Below are positions 1-11,657 of a stretch of DNA of 64,000 nucleotides, piece by piece. Under the pieces are notes generated by a model that was given only the letters and a program-made list of their open reading frames with translations, was not told the origin of the DNA and searched no databases. How positions within the stretch are numbered: position 1 is the stretch's first letter; each line of letters starts with the position of its first letter. The stretch comes from Euryodendron excelsum (lineage: Eukaryota; Streptophyta; Magnoliopsida; Ericales; Pentaphylacaceae): positions 9,559,501-9,623,500 of the forward strand of contig CM065392.1 in NCBI GenBank assembly GCA_033060915.1. Reading direction: 5' to 3'. Made by a program: the position numbers and the translations under genes.

Positions 1-239
1 GATCACAAGATCTCCGATCGATCGAACGTTCCGTGGACCGTTCGATCGGGCGATCAATCGGCCGATCGATCGGTCACCCCCACATTTGCCTATTTGCCTT
101 AGTTTAAGCCCCAATTCCTGCAAGAAGTGTACAAAAATAGTTTTAACGCGTTTTAGGAGTTAGAATACTAAATTAACACTAAATTCAACTAATCAACTAA
201 CAATTTAAGCCAAAAGATTACTATTTCTAAGAGTAATCA
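1..239 (-). repeat. 3' LTR of the Athila-type element (partial)
   Basis: Positions 1-239 match 11411-11657 almost throughout. Differences cluster in the CGATCGATCGG-rich first 85 bases, and the last 120 or so bases are identical. The outer part of this LTR is beyond the window. Confidence 0.95.
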
Positions 240-256
240 ACACCCCCCAACTAAAC
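240..256 (-). other. Polypurine tract
   Basis: Directly inside the 3' LTR the plus strand reads CACCCCCCAAC, so the element strand has a G-rich purine run ending at the LTR edge. This is the expected place for plus-strand DNA priming and it fixes the LTR boundary at 239/240. Confidence 0.8.
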
Positions 257-1857
257 CTTTGATAGTCCCTATCAAAGTATGAGAGGAAAACAAAAATATA
301 CACATGTATTAATCTTATTCAAGTCAAATCTCCATCCACCTAGGTTGTGAACCAAAGCAAGGCAAAGGCATAAAGCATGGAAGAAATAAAACACATTGAC
401 GTGTACTACCAATGACATATGACCCTAATGATTCAAAACTCGTACAATTACGTCCTCGATACTTCGATCCAAGTCTCACAAGGCATACACTCAACTTTAA
501 ACATGAACACTCAGGGTCCCTCAATGGAAAGCTCTTTTAACGAGTAAATGTATAAACCATGCAAGTAGAGCAATTCCGAAACCAAAAACGAATAAATTGT
601 AAGTGTATCGACTTGGCATAGCTTCATGAAGGAATATTCACAGCTTAAGCATAATCTAGAAAATTGACATAAATGCCTTATACACAATTGAATTAAAGAT
701 TCATGTATCTTCGGATATCAAGGCCATAATGGTGATGAATGAAAGAAGAGCCATGTAAGATGATAGAAAATGGTAAAAGGTTTCAACATATGCATGCGCA
801 TTACACATGATGATCAATGATATTCACTTCCACATTTCCAATCTTTTGAATCACTTTTGCAATCTTCCTTCACCTCACTTCTTTTGTATTTGATTTTTTT
901 TTTTTTAACACACCTTTTCATCCTTTTCTATGTATATATATATATATATATATTTTCTTTACTCTTCAACTCCATACACCTCTAACTTTACAAATATAAG
1001 AGCACTGCATCTATTGGCATTGACACTCTTTAAACTTATGCTCATGCATATGAACATTAAAAAGAAGAAAAATACACATGGAATGGCTCAATGGAATGAA
1101 ATGGCCGCCTATGTGTTTAGAATCCGAAGAATACAACAAATCAAAATTTCAAAAGTGTATAAGGGGTCAATAAATCTATCTAACACTCGAACATGTAAAC
1201 CAACATTAAAAAAATAATGAAGTTATTCAATGAATGAGGATCAACAAAAATAATCTTGAATAAATGTGATTCACTCTTCAAAGGCGATAAATAGGCTCTA
1301 AAGCTCACACGGTAAAAATTTCCACCTTATAAGGACATGCATGCATAAGAATGAAACACAAGGTATCACATAACATGTTAGTGCGCAACAATGTGAATTG
1401 TCTCTTATAATGATTTTATGCCAAAAACTTGCAATGTATCATAATCTCTAATGTGGGTTAATCATCAACTCAAATTTAATAAAAAACATGGTATGGTACT
1501 TGTTTGAAACAACCTTGACACCTCCATCACAAAAGTCCAAAAAGAAATGATATCAACAATTAAGGACATAGCTAAGGTGTCAAGTTATAGAAAAGAGCGA
1601 TACGAATACCATACAATACCCATTACCTCGGTTGAAACAATACATGCGATATGGATATCAATCAAAAAGTACACCTGTAACTGAAATGCCAAAATATACC
1701 CGAAAAAGACAAAAGAATACAATAAATGTATACAAAAAGGGTATGCCACAATAGGAAAGATCACTATACAAACAGCTCAAAAATAAATACATCCACTCTA
1801 ATAAAAAAAATTTAGATACATCATATGAAATGAAATGCTATGGAGTGCACAATGCAT
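256..1857 (-). other. Athila-type element 3' non-coding region
   Basis: About 1.6 kb between the extra ORF stop and the polypurine tract. It is AT-rich, contains a (TA)n run near 932-953, and has no reading frame that resembles a known protein. A long non-coding stretch here is usual for Athila-type elements. Confidence 0.6.
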
Positions 1858-3149
1858 CTAATCTAACTGGAGATCCAAAAAGAGGTCTCCATCATCCGGA
1901 GGAGGCTGGCCAAGGTGCTGGATAATCTCCTGGAGTCGAGTGGACTGGGTCTGCTGCTACTGCTGAATGTCAATCAGCTGACCCTGAAGTGCAGCAATGG
2001 CAGTGTCCTGAAGATCTAATCTAGCCATAATGTCAGCCTGCCACTGCTGGCGCTCTTCCTGCTGAGCGGTCAGCTGCTCCTGAATGGCTGCCAAAGTCTG
2101 AAGTAACGTTCCCTGAGCTGGCTCCTCCTGAGCCTGAGCCTGAGCCTGAGCCTGGGGCTGCGCTGGCTGCCCTGTCTAATCCTGCCGCTGCTCTCCTGAC
2201 TGAGTCTCCTCCTGAGTCTGAGAAGCCGGCTGCTGAGAAGACGAGTGAGCCGAACTAGCTGAACCCCCCTTCTTCGACAACTGCCCTGCCGCCCTCTTCT
2301 CCGTCTTCCAGTCTATATCAGTTGAAGAGGAGAGCAGTACAACATCCGCAACACTAACCCCTGCCGCCCTAATCCTCGCTGTCAAAAAACAACCAAAAGG
2401 GATGCTGGACTGGGGAGTAGCAACCTGAGTCGCGGCCCACAATGCCATATACTTGAAGTGGGACAAGTCAATAGTCCTGCCCGTGCCAATAGCCCACATC
2501 AACTGCCCTCACATCCTACTGCATTCCACCGTCCTCCCCAGTGGAAAGATCGAATAGCATGTCCAAAGGAACAGCGGGTGGTATCTGGGGGCAATCTGCC
2601 TAATCCTGATTTGAAAGCGGTTCAGGACTCTCCCGGTGCTAAAATCTCGGCGCACATCTCCTCATGAGATGGTGGATGCTCCCCATCATAAGAGAACTGA
2701 GGGTTAGCAACCCTCGGTATACCAAACTGCTCAGCAAAGGAGTTCGGGGTGATAACAACATCCTTACCCCGAACCCAAGAGTGAAGAATATGTCTGTCGC
2801 CACCAACGGGGTCTGATGAAATGTTAGCCATGAACTCTGCCATGAGGGTGGCTGAGTACTGGCCTCTAAAAGAAGCTAACCCCAACCACTGGTGGTCGGT
2901 CAAGGGCTGGAGCCAACCATATGGCTCAGCATCAAACTGACTCACTGTCCAACGCCTCTCCACTACTACCTTACGAGCGCTCCACACCCGTCCAAACTCT
3001 CGCTCCTAATCTCTCCCCCGGAAGCGAGTAGAATCATACTCTCCCTCTCTCTCCCTCCTAGCATGCTCACGCTGGAGCTGCTGGAACTAGGCCAGAGTAT
3101 GAGAAGTCCCCGCCCCAGCTGTACCCTCAGTACTCCTAGTCTCGACCAT
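1858..3149 (-). pseudogene. Extra ORF after integrase (plant transposon protein domain plus coiled coil), broken
   Basis: Reading right to left: an ATG at 3149-3147 opens VETRSTEGTAG, then an in-frame stop, an Arg/Glu-rich stretch with another stop, then 2987-2622 with features such as VRGKDVVITPNSFAEQFGIP. I associate these with the 'putative plant transposon protein' domain (Pfam Transposase_32-like, from memory). A frameshifted segment follows, then 2502-1858 with SIPFGCFLTARI, a Ser/Gln-rich linker, an Ala-Gln repeat and a Gln-rich probable coiled coil ending LDLQLD. The position is that of the env-like ORF in Athila, but no signal peptide or membrane anchor is seen, so I do not call it env. 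Confidence 0.6.
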
Positions 3150-3869
3150 AACTCTCTACAAGGCTAAGTACAGCTGGAAATGAAAATAATAGACAAAGAT
3201 CGGTGGAAGGAATACCTCTCGAAGAGCAGAAAACCGTGAAAAGGCGAGACCAAGTCTACCAAAGTAAGCTGGCAGGGCCTCGCTGCTCTGATAAACGAAA
3301 AGGCTCTCAAAACACTCAATTTCTCACGAGCGAAAGTGAGAATGAACAGTGAACAGTGGGATTTTATAGACAACTCAGTCACCGATCGATCGGACCTTTA
3401 AACCGATCGATCGCCTCGCGGACCGATCGAAATGGAGAGCCACCGATCGAACGACCGATCGAACGGTCGATCGATCGATACCACTCCCTTTCGATCGGTG
3501 CGGTAATAAGCCCGATCGATCGCAGTCTTCATCGATCGATCGCCCGATCGATCGCAACGTACACGATCGATCGGCCGATTGATCGGTTTGGCCAACCGAT
3601 CGATCGCAAATACAGCCTCTCTGAAGTTCTGCAGAAATTCTCAGAATTTTTCACAGAATCATGCAAATGGTGCCCCCCCCCCCCCCAACTGGAATCATGC
3701 CATGACCTCAAGGCATGAGGAAAATGGAAGAGAAAAAGAACAACGGGGAGGGCGGGACTCTCGGGAATACAAATGTACACAACTAACTACCAAAAAGAAA
3801 AAAGAAAGAAACCTATAAAAAGAAAAACAAAAGAACTACTCCTAAACTATAAAACACGACAATCTAATG
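3150..3869 (-). other. Spacer between extra ORF and integrase
   Basis: Non-coding. It holds a dense GATCGATCGG cluster, a C14 run near 3674-3688 and purine-rich DNA. Short frames here encode only Arg-Ser-Ile-Asp repeats generated by the palindromes. Confidence 0.6.
3376..3606. repeat. Internal CGATCGATCGG palindrome cluster
   Basis: Around 15 copies of CGATCGATCG or near variants in 230 bases, separated by short unique spacers. The same motif clusters occur in the LTR at 11193-11500 and 1-85. Each unit is self-complementary and rich in CpG and GATC sites. Confidence 0.85.
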
Positions 3870-5330
3870 TCACTCAAAGGACGGTGGATCGATGAGATCC
3901 ACACAGTCCAACTCCCCTTGGAACGTCTCAAAATACGACTTTAGCCACTGGCCATTCACCTTAAATGCCGAGCCATTCGTGAGGTTTTGCACCTCAATGG
4001 CTCCATAGGGAAAAACTTCTTTACCAAGGTATGGCCTGGCCCACTTACTCCGCAATTTGCCCGGAAATAGATGCAAACGTGAATCATACAATAACACTTT
4101 TTGGCCAACTTTGAAAGTTTTTCGAATGATATGTTGGTCATGAAAGTGTTTCATCCGGGCCTTAGCAATTTTTGCATTTTCAAATGCATCATTGTGGAGT
4201 TCATCTAACTCATTGAGTTGGAGTTTTCTGTGGGTACCCGCAACATCAATATCCTCATTACATTGACAAATCGCCCAATATGCTTTATGCTCAATTTCGA
4301 CGGGAAGATGACATGCCTTCCCGTACACAAGTCTATAGGGTGATACGCCAAGAATGGTTTTATAGCCCGTGCGGTATGCCCACAACCCATCGATCAATCT
4401 AAGAGACCAATCTTTCCTATTTGGATTGACGGTTTTCTCTAGAATGCGCTTAATTTCCCGATTGGCCAACTCTACTTGCCCTTGTGTTTGAGGATAGTAT
4501 GGTAATCCAACCTTATAGACCACACCATACTTACGTATTAAAGACGCAAAGGGCTTGTTTCAAAAATGTGAACCGCCATCACTTATCATGGCACGAGACA
4601 TGCCATACCTACAAAAAATGTTCTTTTTCAAAAATCGCAAGACCACTTGGTGGTCATTGCTTCGGGTGGCAATTGCTTCCACCCACTTAGAGACATAATC
4701 TATCGCAACAAGAATAAAAAGGTACCCAAACGAGTTAGGAAACGGTCTCATGAAATCGATCCCCCAACAATCAAATATTTTCAAAATAGTGATGGGGTGA
4801 AGAGGCATCATGTGCCTCTTAGAAAGCGTTCCTAACCGTTGGCACCTATCGCAAGCTAGACAAAAAGAATGTACATCCTTGAACATGGTGGGCCAATAAA
4901 GCCCACATTGCAAAATTTTGGTCGTGGTCTTCTTGGAGGAGAAGTGTCCTCCACAAGCATAAAAGTGACAAAACTCTATCACTTATTGGAATTCGTGATT
5001 TGGGACACACCGGCGAATGATTTGGTCCGGACAATACTTAAACAAGTGAGGATCATCCCACAAAAAATAGCGCACATTTCGGAAGAATTTACGCTTGTCA
5101 ATGGATGACCATGTGGAAGGAACCTCACCGGTGACAAGGAAGTTCGCAATGTCTGCAAACCAAGGGGTTGAAACTTGCTCAACGGCACTCACATGCATGA
5201 GATGCTCATCCGGGAAGTGCTCCTTGATAGTGGTTGGGTCCATGGCTCGCCCATTTAAGGGAAGCCGAGACAAGTGGTCCGCAACTACATTTTCAACCCC
5301 TTTTTTATCACGCATTTGTATATGAAATTC
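3870..5330 (-). pseudogene. Integrase domain of the Athila-type element, with nonsense codons
   Basis: Starts with MRDKKGVENVVADHLSRL, the usual RNase H to integrase connector. The zinc-binding part is seen as CHFYACGGH and CLACDRCQR. The catalytic core shows the Asp in WGIDFM, the Asp in SDGGSHF and the Glu in [11 protein letters not shown], so the DDE triad is present. The C-terminal part ends DLIDPPSFE at 3870; no chromodomain is seen. In-frame stops lie at 4983-4985 (TAA) and 4560-4562 (TGA), and the frame to RNase H is closed by a TAA at 5331-5333. All pieces are in one frame, so the damage is point mutation, not deletion. Confidence 0.9.
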
Positions 5331-5666
5331 TTAGAGCAAAAGTATCCATCGAATGAGGCGCGGTTTTGCATCGGGTTTTGTGAGGAGATACTTTAGGGTT
5401 GCATGGTCGGTGTAGATGATGACCAATGACCCAATCAAGTAAGACCTAAATTTATCAAGTGCAAAAACCACCGCAAGGAGTTCCTTCTCGATTGTGGTAT
5501 AGTTGATTTGAGTTTCATTGAGAGTTCTAGAAGCATAATAAATGACATAAGGCTTCTTGTCAACTCTTTGTCCTAGGACAGCCCCCACGGCATAGTCGCT
5601 AGCATCACACATTAGCTCAAATGGAAGAGACCAATTGGGTGCTCGAATGATTGGGGCGGTGGTCAA
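5331..5666 (-). pseudogene. RNase H domain of the Athila-type element
   Basis: Contains [30 protein letters not shown] and [11 protein letters not shown], the hallmarks of the gypsy RT-linked RNase H with its acidic residues. It ends at an in-frame TAA just before the EFHIQ connector. It is one frame off from RT: the junction near 5666-5675 looks like a one-base deletion. Confidence 0.9.
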
Positions 5667-6718
5667 AAGTCCTTCAACTTGTCAAAAGCTTGTTGACAAG
5701 AAGATGTCCACTCAAAGGAAACATCTTGGGACAAAAGATGACACATGGGCCTAGAGATTGCACTAAAACCCTCAATGAAACGCTGATAGAAACTGGCATG
5801 CCCAAGAAATGATCTAACCTCCTTCACACACGTCGGGGCGGTCAATTTTTGAATTAGTTCAATTTTTGCTTTATCAACTTCAAGCCCTTCGACTGACACA
5901 ATATGCCCCAAAACTATACCACTTGTAACCATAAAATGGCATTTTTTCCAATTGAGCACAAGGTCACTCTCCTCACATATCATCAAAACTTTTCCTAGAT
6001 TACCAAAACAACCTTCATAAGTATCCTCATAGACAGAAAAATCATCCATGAAGACTTCGACAATTTGCTTAATCATGTCGCTAAATATGCTCATCATGCA
6101 CCTTTGAAATGTCGCCAGTGCATTACATAGCCCAAGGGGCATACGTTTATAAGCATATGTGCCAAACGGATAAGTGAATGTTGTCTTGGCTTGATCCTCA
6201 AAAGCTACATCAATTTGATTGTACCCCGAATATCCATCTAAAAAATAATAAAAAGCCTTACCGGACACCCTTTTTAGGACTTGATCAAGGAAGGGTAAAG
6301 GGAAGTGGTCCTTTCGGGTCACATTATTGAAGCGGCGATAATCAATGCACATTCGCCACCCGGTTTGCACACGGGTTGGCACTAACTCATTGTTGCCATT
6401 TCTTATCACTGTGACACCCGATTTTTTAGGCACCATTTGGGTCGGACTAACCCATTTCGAATCGGAGATGGGGTAAATGATACCCGCATCTAGCAATTTT
6501 AAAACCTCACCTTTTACCACTTCCTTCATATTAGGGTTCAATTGCCTTTGCATTTGACGAATGGATTTAGCCTCCTCTTCTAAAAAAATGCGGTGAGTGC
6601 ACACGAGAGGACTAATCCCATGAAGGTCGGCGATAGCCCATCCTAGGGCTTTTCTATGTTTCCTAAGCAATGCTATCAACCCTTCCTCTTGGCTCCCAGA
6701 CAAGCTCAAGGAAATCAC
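5663..6718 (-). pseudogene. Reverse transcriptase domain of the Athila-type element
   Basis: About 351 codons. HRKALGWAIADL and the LxxGIIYPISDSKWVSP region open the domain; WRMCIDYRRFN, LDGYSGYNQI (first catalytic Asp, about residue 161), MPLGLCNALATFQRCM and FMDD (catalytic Asp pair, about residues 225-226) follow. The connection region KVRSFLGHASFYQRFI-type motif (here EVRSFLGHASFYQRFI) is present. An in-frame TAA at about 6725 separates it from gag-protease and a frameshift separates it from RNase H. The catalytic residues themselves are intact. Confidence 0.93.
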
Positions 6719-6724
6719 AACCAG

Positions 6725-9630
6725 TTATGACTCCCCATCCCCTAAAAATGCATACTTTAAATTGGAAGGCAAAGGCTTCCTCTCGGGAATGGGAGGCTTC
6801 TCCTCCGAAGGAATCGGTTTCTCGGCACTAGGGTGGAGGTGTTCAAAAGAAGGGGTCCATTGACCCACATGTAAACACTCCTCTCTCTCACCCTTTAAAT
6901 GAGACAATTCACTTGACGCCATGCCCTCACTATCCAGTGAAGCATGCGGTTCACCTCTCACTAATGCCCTCTCCAAAGGGTCCTCAAAACTCTCCCACTC
7001 AAAGTGTTCTTGAACTATGCTCTCTATGATGTCTACCTCCCGGATATCCTCACATTCCCCCTTTTGTTTGGCAACCAAAAAGATGTTAAGCTCGAAGGTG
7101 GTGTTGCCAAAAGACAATTTCACTAACCCATTCCTACAATGTATGATGGCATTAGAAGTAGCTAGGAAAGGGCGTCCCAAGATCACAGGAATTTGGTTGT
7201 GAGCTATGCAACTCTCAACAGGTTGGGTGTCTAAGACAATGAAATCGGCCGGGAAGCAAAAGTTATCAACTTGGATGAGAACATCCTTGATGATACCTCT
7301 TGGAACCTTTATAGAACGATCCGCCAATTGCAAGGTAACACGAGTAGGGCTCAACTCTCCTAGGCCAAGTTCCTTATACACTAAAAAGGGTAAAAGGTTG
7401 ACACTAGACCCTAAGTCTAACAAAGCACGATCGATCTTGGTATTCCCAATGGTACAAGAAATAGTAGGACATCCAGGGTCCTTGAATTTCGACACAGTCT
7501 TACATTGCAAAATCGCACTTTGATTTTCATTCATCATGGCAGTTTCCTTGACATGAAACCTTCGCTTAAAAGTGCATAAGTCCTTCGAGAACTTAGCATA
7601 AGAAGGTATTTGCTTAATTGCGTCAAGGATAGGGATGTTGACCTTTACTTGTTTGAACACTTCATAAATTTCTGCATTTGAAAGTTCATTATTTGGTTTG
7701 GTCAACCTTTGCGGGAAGAGAGCATGTTTGACTATGTCCCTTCTCTTATCCCTCTCACTTTCACTCAAAATCTCGATGGGATTGGCTAAGTTTTCCCCCC
7801 CTTCTCTCGGCTCTTTTTCCTCTTTCTTTTTTTCTTTCTCTTCTTGACCAACACTCTTCCTAGAAGTCTCATCCTGAGGTGGGATAGTTTTATCAATGGT
7901 CTTGCCACTTCTAAGTGTGGTTATGGCTTGCACTTGGTCATGACTCGTACTAGGGTCACTCTTACCCTCAGTTATGTGCACTTGCCTAACCGCCGGGTTA
8001 GGTTGAGGTTGAGCCGGGAATCTTCCCGGAACATTTTGGGTCAAAGCTTGTGTCAATGTAGACATTTGCCTTTGGATGTCCTCAAGTAACCTATAGTGTT
8101 GGTCTAGCACTTTCTCTTGTTTATCAACCCTTGAACTAACCCCCCTCATGTCATTGGCAAGTTGGTAAACATTGTCCTCTATGGGCTTCCTATAGAGGGG
8201 TTGGTATGGCCTTGGTTGATTTTGGAATTGGGGCACGGGTGCTTGTTGGTAAGGTGGAGGTGGATGTTGTGGTGGGAGTGCTTGTGGAGGTGGATGTTGT
8301 GGTGGAAGTGCTTGTGGGGGTGGAGGTGCTTGGTATGATTGAGGGTTTTGATACCCTCCTTGATAGTTGTGGGAGTTTGAAGTCCCTTCATTGTTCCTCC
8401 ACCCAAAGTTGGGATGATCTCTCCACCCTGGGTTGTATGTGCTTAAATAGGGGTTACCCTCTCCTCTTGAATATTGGCCAATTGTGTTAACTTGGCCGTG
8501 CAAAGCCTCCTTCACACCCGGAATGATTGCGCATGAAGCGGTGGTATGGTCCGAGGTTTCACACACAAGACAACATACTTCTCTCAACTTCTGACTCTCT
8601 ACCGATTGAACTTTTTTCACCTCAAGAGCCTCTAATTTTCTTGCCAAGGTAGCCACCCTAGCATTGACATCATCAACTTCCTTGAGTTGATATCTTCCCA
8701 CCCCTTGTTGGATTGAGCGACCCTCGGGATTTTGGGTCCCGGTAAATGCCCAATCTCTAACTTTATTTGCCAAGTTATCAAAATAATCATATGCCTCATG
8801 GGGTTGCTTATCAAAGAACGTCCCCGCACACATAGACTCGACAAATTGCTTGAGTTGGGTGTCAAAGAAGAATAAAATGTGTTGATGACGTGCCAATCGA
8901 TGAAACCGTGATGGGGGTAAGAATTTAAGAGGTCTTTGATCCTCTCCCAACATTGAAAGAAAGTTTCCCCCAACAAAGGAGAAAACTGTGAAATTTGCCT
9001 TCGAATGGCCTCGGTTCAATTTTCAGGGAAAAATTTGCTCAAAAATTCCCCTTGGAGAGTAGCCCAAGAATGGATGGACATGGGTCGCAAGGAATTGAAC
9101 CAAAGCTTAACTTTGTCCTTCAAACAAAATGGGAAGAGTTTCAACAAAAATACTTCCCTTGGACATGAGTTGTCCATAGCAATTGAACAAGCATCCTCAA
9201 ATTCCTTAAGAAAAATGTAGGGTTGTTCCAAATCCATCCCGTGGAATTGAGGCAACATTTGCATCATTCCCGACCTAATATTTAGAGTGTTGTGATGGGG
9301 CGGAAAAACAATGCACGATGTTGATGCTTGCCTTGGTGGGTTTAGGCAGTCCCGGAGAGTCCGTATAGGGGGAGCCGCCACGTCGCCGTGATGGCTCCCT
9401 CTTTCAAACTCCTTATGACCTTCCGGGTTGATTTGGACATTTCGATGCAAGGGTTGAATGTTAGGTAAGCTGGGTTCATTGGGATTTTCCATTGGAATGA
9501 AACCTAGGTCGACCACTAAAGGTAAGCTAGGTGTTGGTGAAAATGTACTTGTGCTCTTAATGCTCTCAATCCTCATAAGGCGATGATGTTCGTCCCGCGT
9601 GAAATATGACATGCAAGAATGAATGCACAC
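6725..9630 (-). pseudogene. Gag and aspartic protease region of the Athila-type element
   Basis: Gag begins about 9630; the capsid part includes KLWFNSLRPMSIHSW and then GETFFQCWERIKDLL in a different frame (about 8976-8850), returning to the first frame at QLKQFVESMC, so two frameshifts and a stop at 9016-9018 break it. The long frame 9019-6725 carries a zinc knuckle CX2CX4HX4C (residues C150, C153, H158, C163), a Pro/Gln-rich repeat (about 231-270), a Lys/Glu-rich linker (about 391-405) and a protease site LLDLGSSVNLLP with Asp at about 535. It ends YAFLGDGES followed by an in-frame TAA. Confidence 0.9.
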
Positions 9631-10119
9631 ATAAGGTTGGACCGATAGGGTCGTTCAGCACATCATACACAATTCCCTAGGCCGGACAGCGGCTTTTTTT
9701 TTTCAATTCTAGGCCGGACAAAGGCTTTTTCTCAATTCAACTCCGTACCTCCAATCTCCACATACAATAAGCGTACCACCAATTTGAAACTTTCACACAC
9801 TATCCTAGCTCCACTAAATACTCCCGAAGAGGGATAATTTCCTAACAAAAATGCAATGCAATTATACTATATCAAACAAAAGAAACTAGAGAAAAGAAGA
9901 AATAAAAATAATCCTAAAAATAAAACACCTTAAGGGAAATGAGAGTGTACCGGGGCCCGAAGCCCGTAGATGCTTCCCTCGGGGGTGGTGATGAAATCCA
10001 CCCTTTTTTGTGTGTGTGTGTGTTTTTTTTTTCTTTTTGCTTGTTCTTCTTTTTTTTTTTTTTTCAATTTTCTTCCGCAATCCTTAGCTTTCGTCCGGTG
10101 TAGCTTTTGCCTATGAATT
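9631..10119 (-). other. Untranslated leader between primer site and gag
   Basis: About 490 bases with T-rich runs and a short duplication of the motif CTAGGCCGGACA at about 9679 and 9710. No coding signal. This is the region where packaging signals would be expected; none can be identified by eye. Confidence 0.5.
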
Positions 10120-10136
10120 CCCCAGCAATGGCGCCA
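10120..10136 (-). other. Primer binding site, tRNA-Asp type
   Basis: On the element strand it reads TGGCGCCATTGCTGGGG, starting five bases after the LTR end. This is close to the tRNA-Asp complementary site described for Athila elements, with a couple of mismatches. Confidence 0.8.
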
Positions 10137-10141
10137 AAACT

Positions 10142-11657
10142 TGACACGCCTCCAGATGTGCTTCAACTGGAGTCACTCCGCAAGGGTACGGAGGTCGCGC
10201 TTGTAGTAAAACCGGAGGATCCGGTGTCGTTCTCTCCCAAGGGAATTCTGCAAATATAGCAACAAAGCTCAACTAGCACGAGTACTTATCTTAATGGATT
10301 GCAAATGAAAATTCTTATCTTTTCTTAACATAAAAGAGACCAAAAATATGTTGGTTTTGAGATGATGGTGGTTCTATGCTTCATGCAATAATTTAGTGAC
10401 TAATAAAGATAACAAAAGCTAGTTTTATGTAATTAAGGAGAAAAACTTGGACATGATTGTTTTGATCCACCAATTCACAACAAGGGTTTTTAATGAGAGG
10501 TTTATAACCCAAATTAAGAATCACACCTTGGATTCTTGATTCGGAAAATGTCGACTATAAAAATGTGGGTTTTGTTTGATTGAGCATAAAGAGGGAATCT
10601 ATAATTGGTACTCTAGAATCAAACCTTAAACATGTGCAATACCTATACCAAATATTGATTTGTACATAAATATTGCCAAAGGGTTATGAATCTAAGTTTT
10701 TCTAATGAATCTCATGCTAAATCAAATGAAACCATATAATTTTGAGGATATGACTTTAAAGTTCATACAACTCATTTTTAACCCTTTGAAGATCCTTGGT
10801 GGATCTTCACAACCACATCCAAGAGGTATTTAGCTACTAGAATCCATGTCAAAGAGCATAAAATAAGACAAATCTACCATTAAACTATATAGAACTAGTG
10901 TTTGGTTACTAAGAAAATGAGGGAAAGTGGCAAGAAAATGAGAGAAAATCATTCACTTCATATATATATATATATATATATATCAAGCATTCATTTACAA
11001 TGATCCAAAAGCAATAAATGACATTAAATACAAAGCATTAAGAGTAGATCTAACTAAAAACCTTACAAGATAACAAAAATCCCCTTTTTGGAGCTTCTTT
11101 CCCGTCCAGATTCTGCAGAAAATGACCTATCTCCATTTTGTCTCGAACATACAGCTTTTATACTCTGCAGAAAAATAGAGTCTGTACACACCGATCGATC
11201 GGTGTACGACCGATCGATCGGCCGATCGATTGCCCGATCGAACGGTCCAAGCGATCGAACGCCCGATCGATCGCAAAACCGACCCCTCTGAAGTTTGCTT
11301 CTGTGTAGTCTGTTGAGGAAATTTCGATGTCACCGATCAAACAACTGATCGATCGGAAAAACGCCCTCTCTGAACTTTGCTGCAGAAGGCCGAACAGAGG
11401 ATCACCGATCGATTGCAAGATCTCCGATCAATCGGCCGATCGAACGTTCCGTGGACCGTTCGATCGGGCGATCGATCGGTCGATCAATCAGTCACCCCCA
11501 CATTTGCCCATTTGCCTTAGCTTAAGCTCCAATTCCTGCAAGAAGTGTACAAAAATAGTTTTAACGCGTTTTAGGAGTTAGAATACTAAATTAACACTAA
11601 ATTCAACTAATCAACTAACAATTTAAGCCAAAAGATTACTATTTCTAAGAGTAATCA
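10142..11657 (-). repeat. 5' LTR of the Athila-type element (complete)
   Basis: Runs from TGATTACTC (at 11657, element strand) to GTGTCA (at 10142), so it has TG...CA ends and is 1516 bp. It contains a (TA)n run at about 10960-10983 and the CGATCGATCGG cluster at 11193-11500. The inner end abuts the primer site; the outer end matches the end of the partial LTR at 239. Confidence 0.92.
11193..11500. repeat. LTR-borne CGATCGATCGG palindrome cluster
   Basis: Three sub-clusters of CGATCGATCGG-like units (about 11193-11273, 11330-11360, 11404-11495), the last of which is shared with positions 1-85. Units differ mainly by G-to-A or C-to-T changes at CpG. Confidence 0.85.

Larger units (their letters stand above)
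1..11657 (-). mobile_element. Athila-type Ty3/gypsy LTR retrotransposon, degenerate, 3' LTR cut by window edge
   Basis: The order read on the minus strand is 5' LTR (10142-11657), primer binding site, gag, protease, RT, RNase H, integrase, an extra ORF, polypurine tract and 3' LTR (1-239, partial). RT before integrase makes it Ty3/gypsy. The primer site begins TGGCGCC, the tRNA-Asp type known from Athila, and the long LTR, FMDD RT motif and extra ORF after integrase all fit Athila. Pol carries several stops and at least one frameshift, so it cannot encode its own proteins. The five bases after the 5' LTR are gagga (11658-11662); the partner target duplication lies outside the window. Clade assignment is by remembered motifs. 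Confidence 0.93.

Noticed and set aside
1858..3149. Env-like gene of the Athila-type element
   Set aside because: Position fits, but no signal peptide or transmembrane segment is seen; described as an extra ORF instead.
3356..3818. Several frames rich in Arg-Ser-Ile-Asp over the palindrome cluster
   Set aside because: They arise on both strands from the CGATCGATCGG repeat and have no independent coding evidence.
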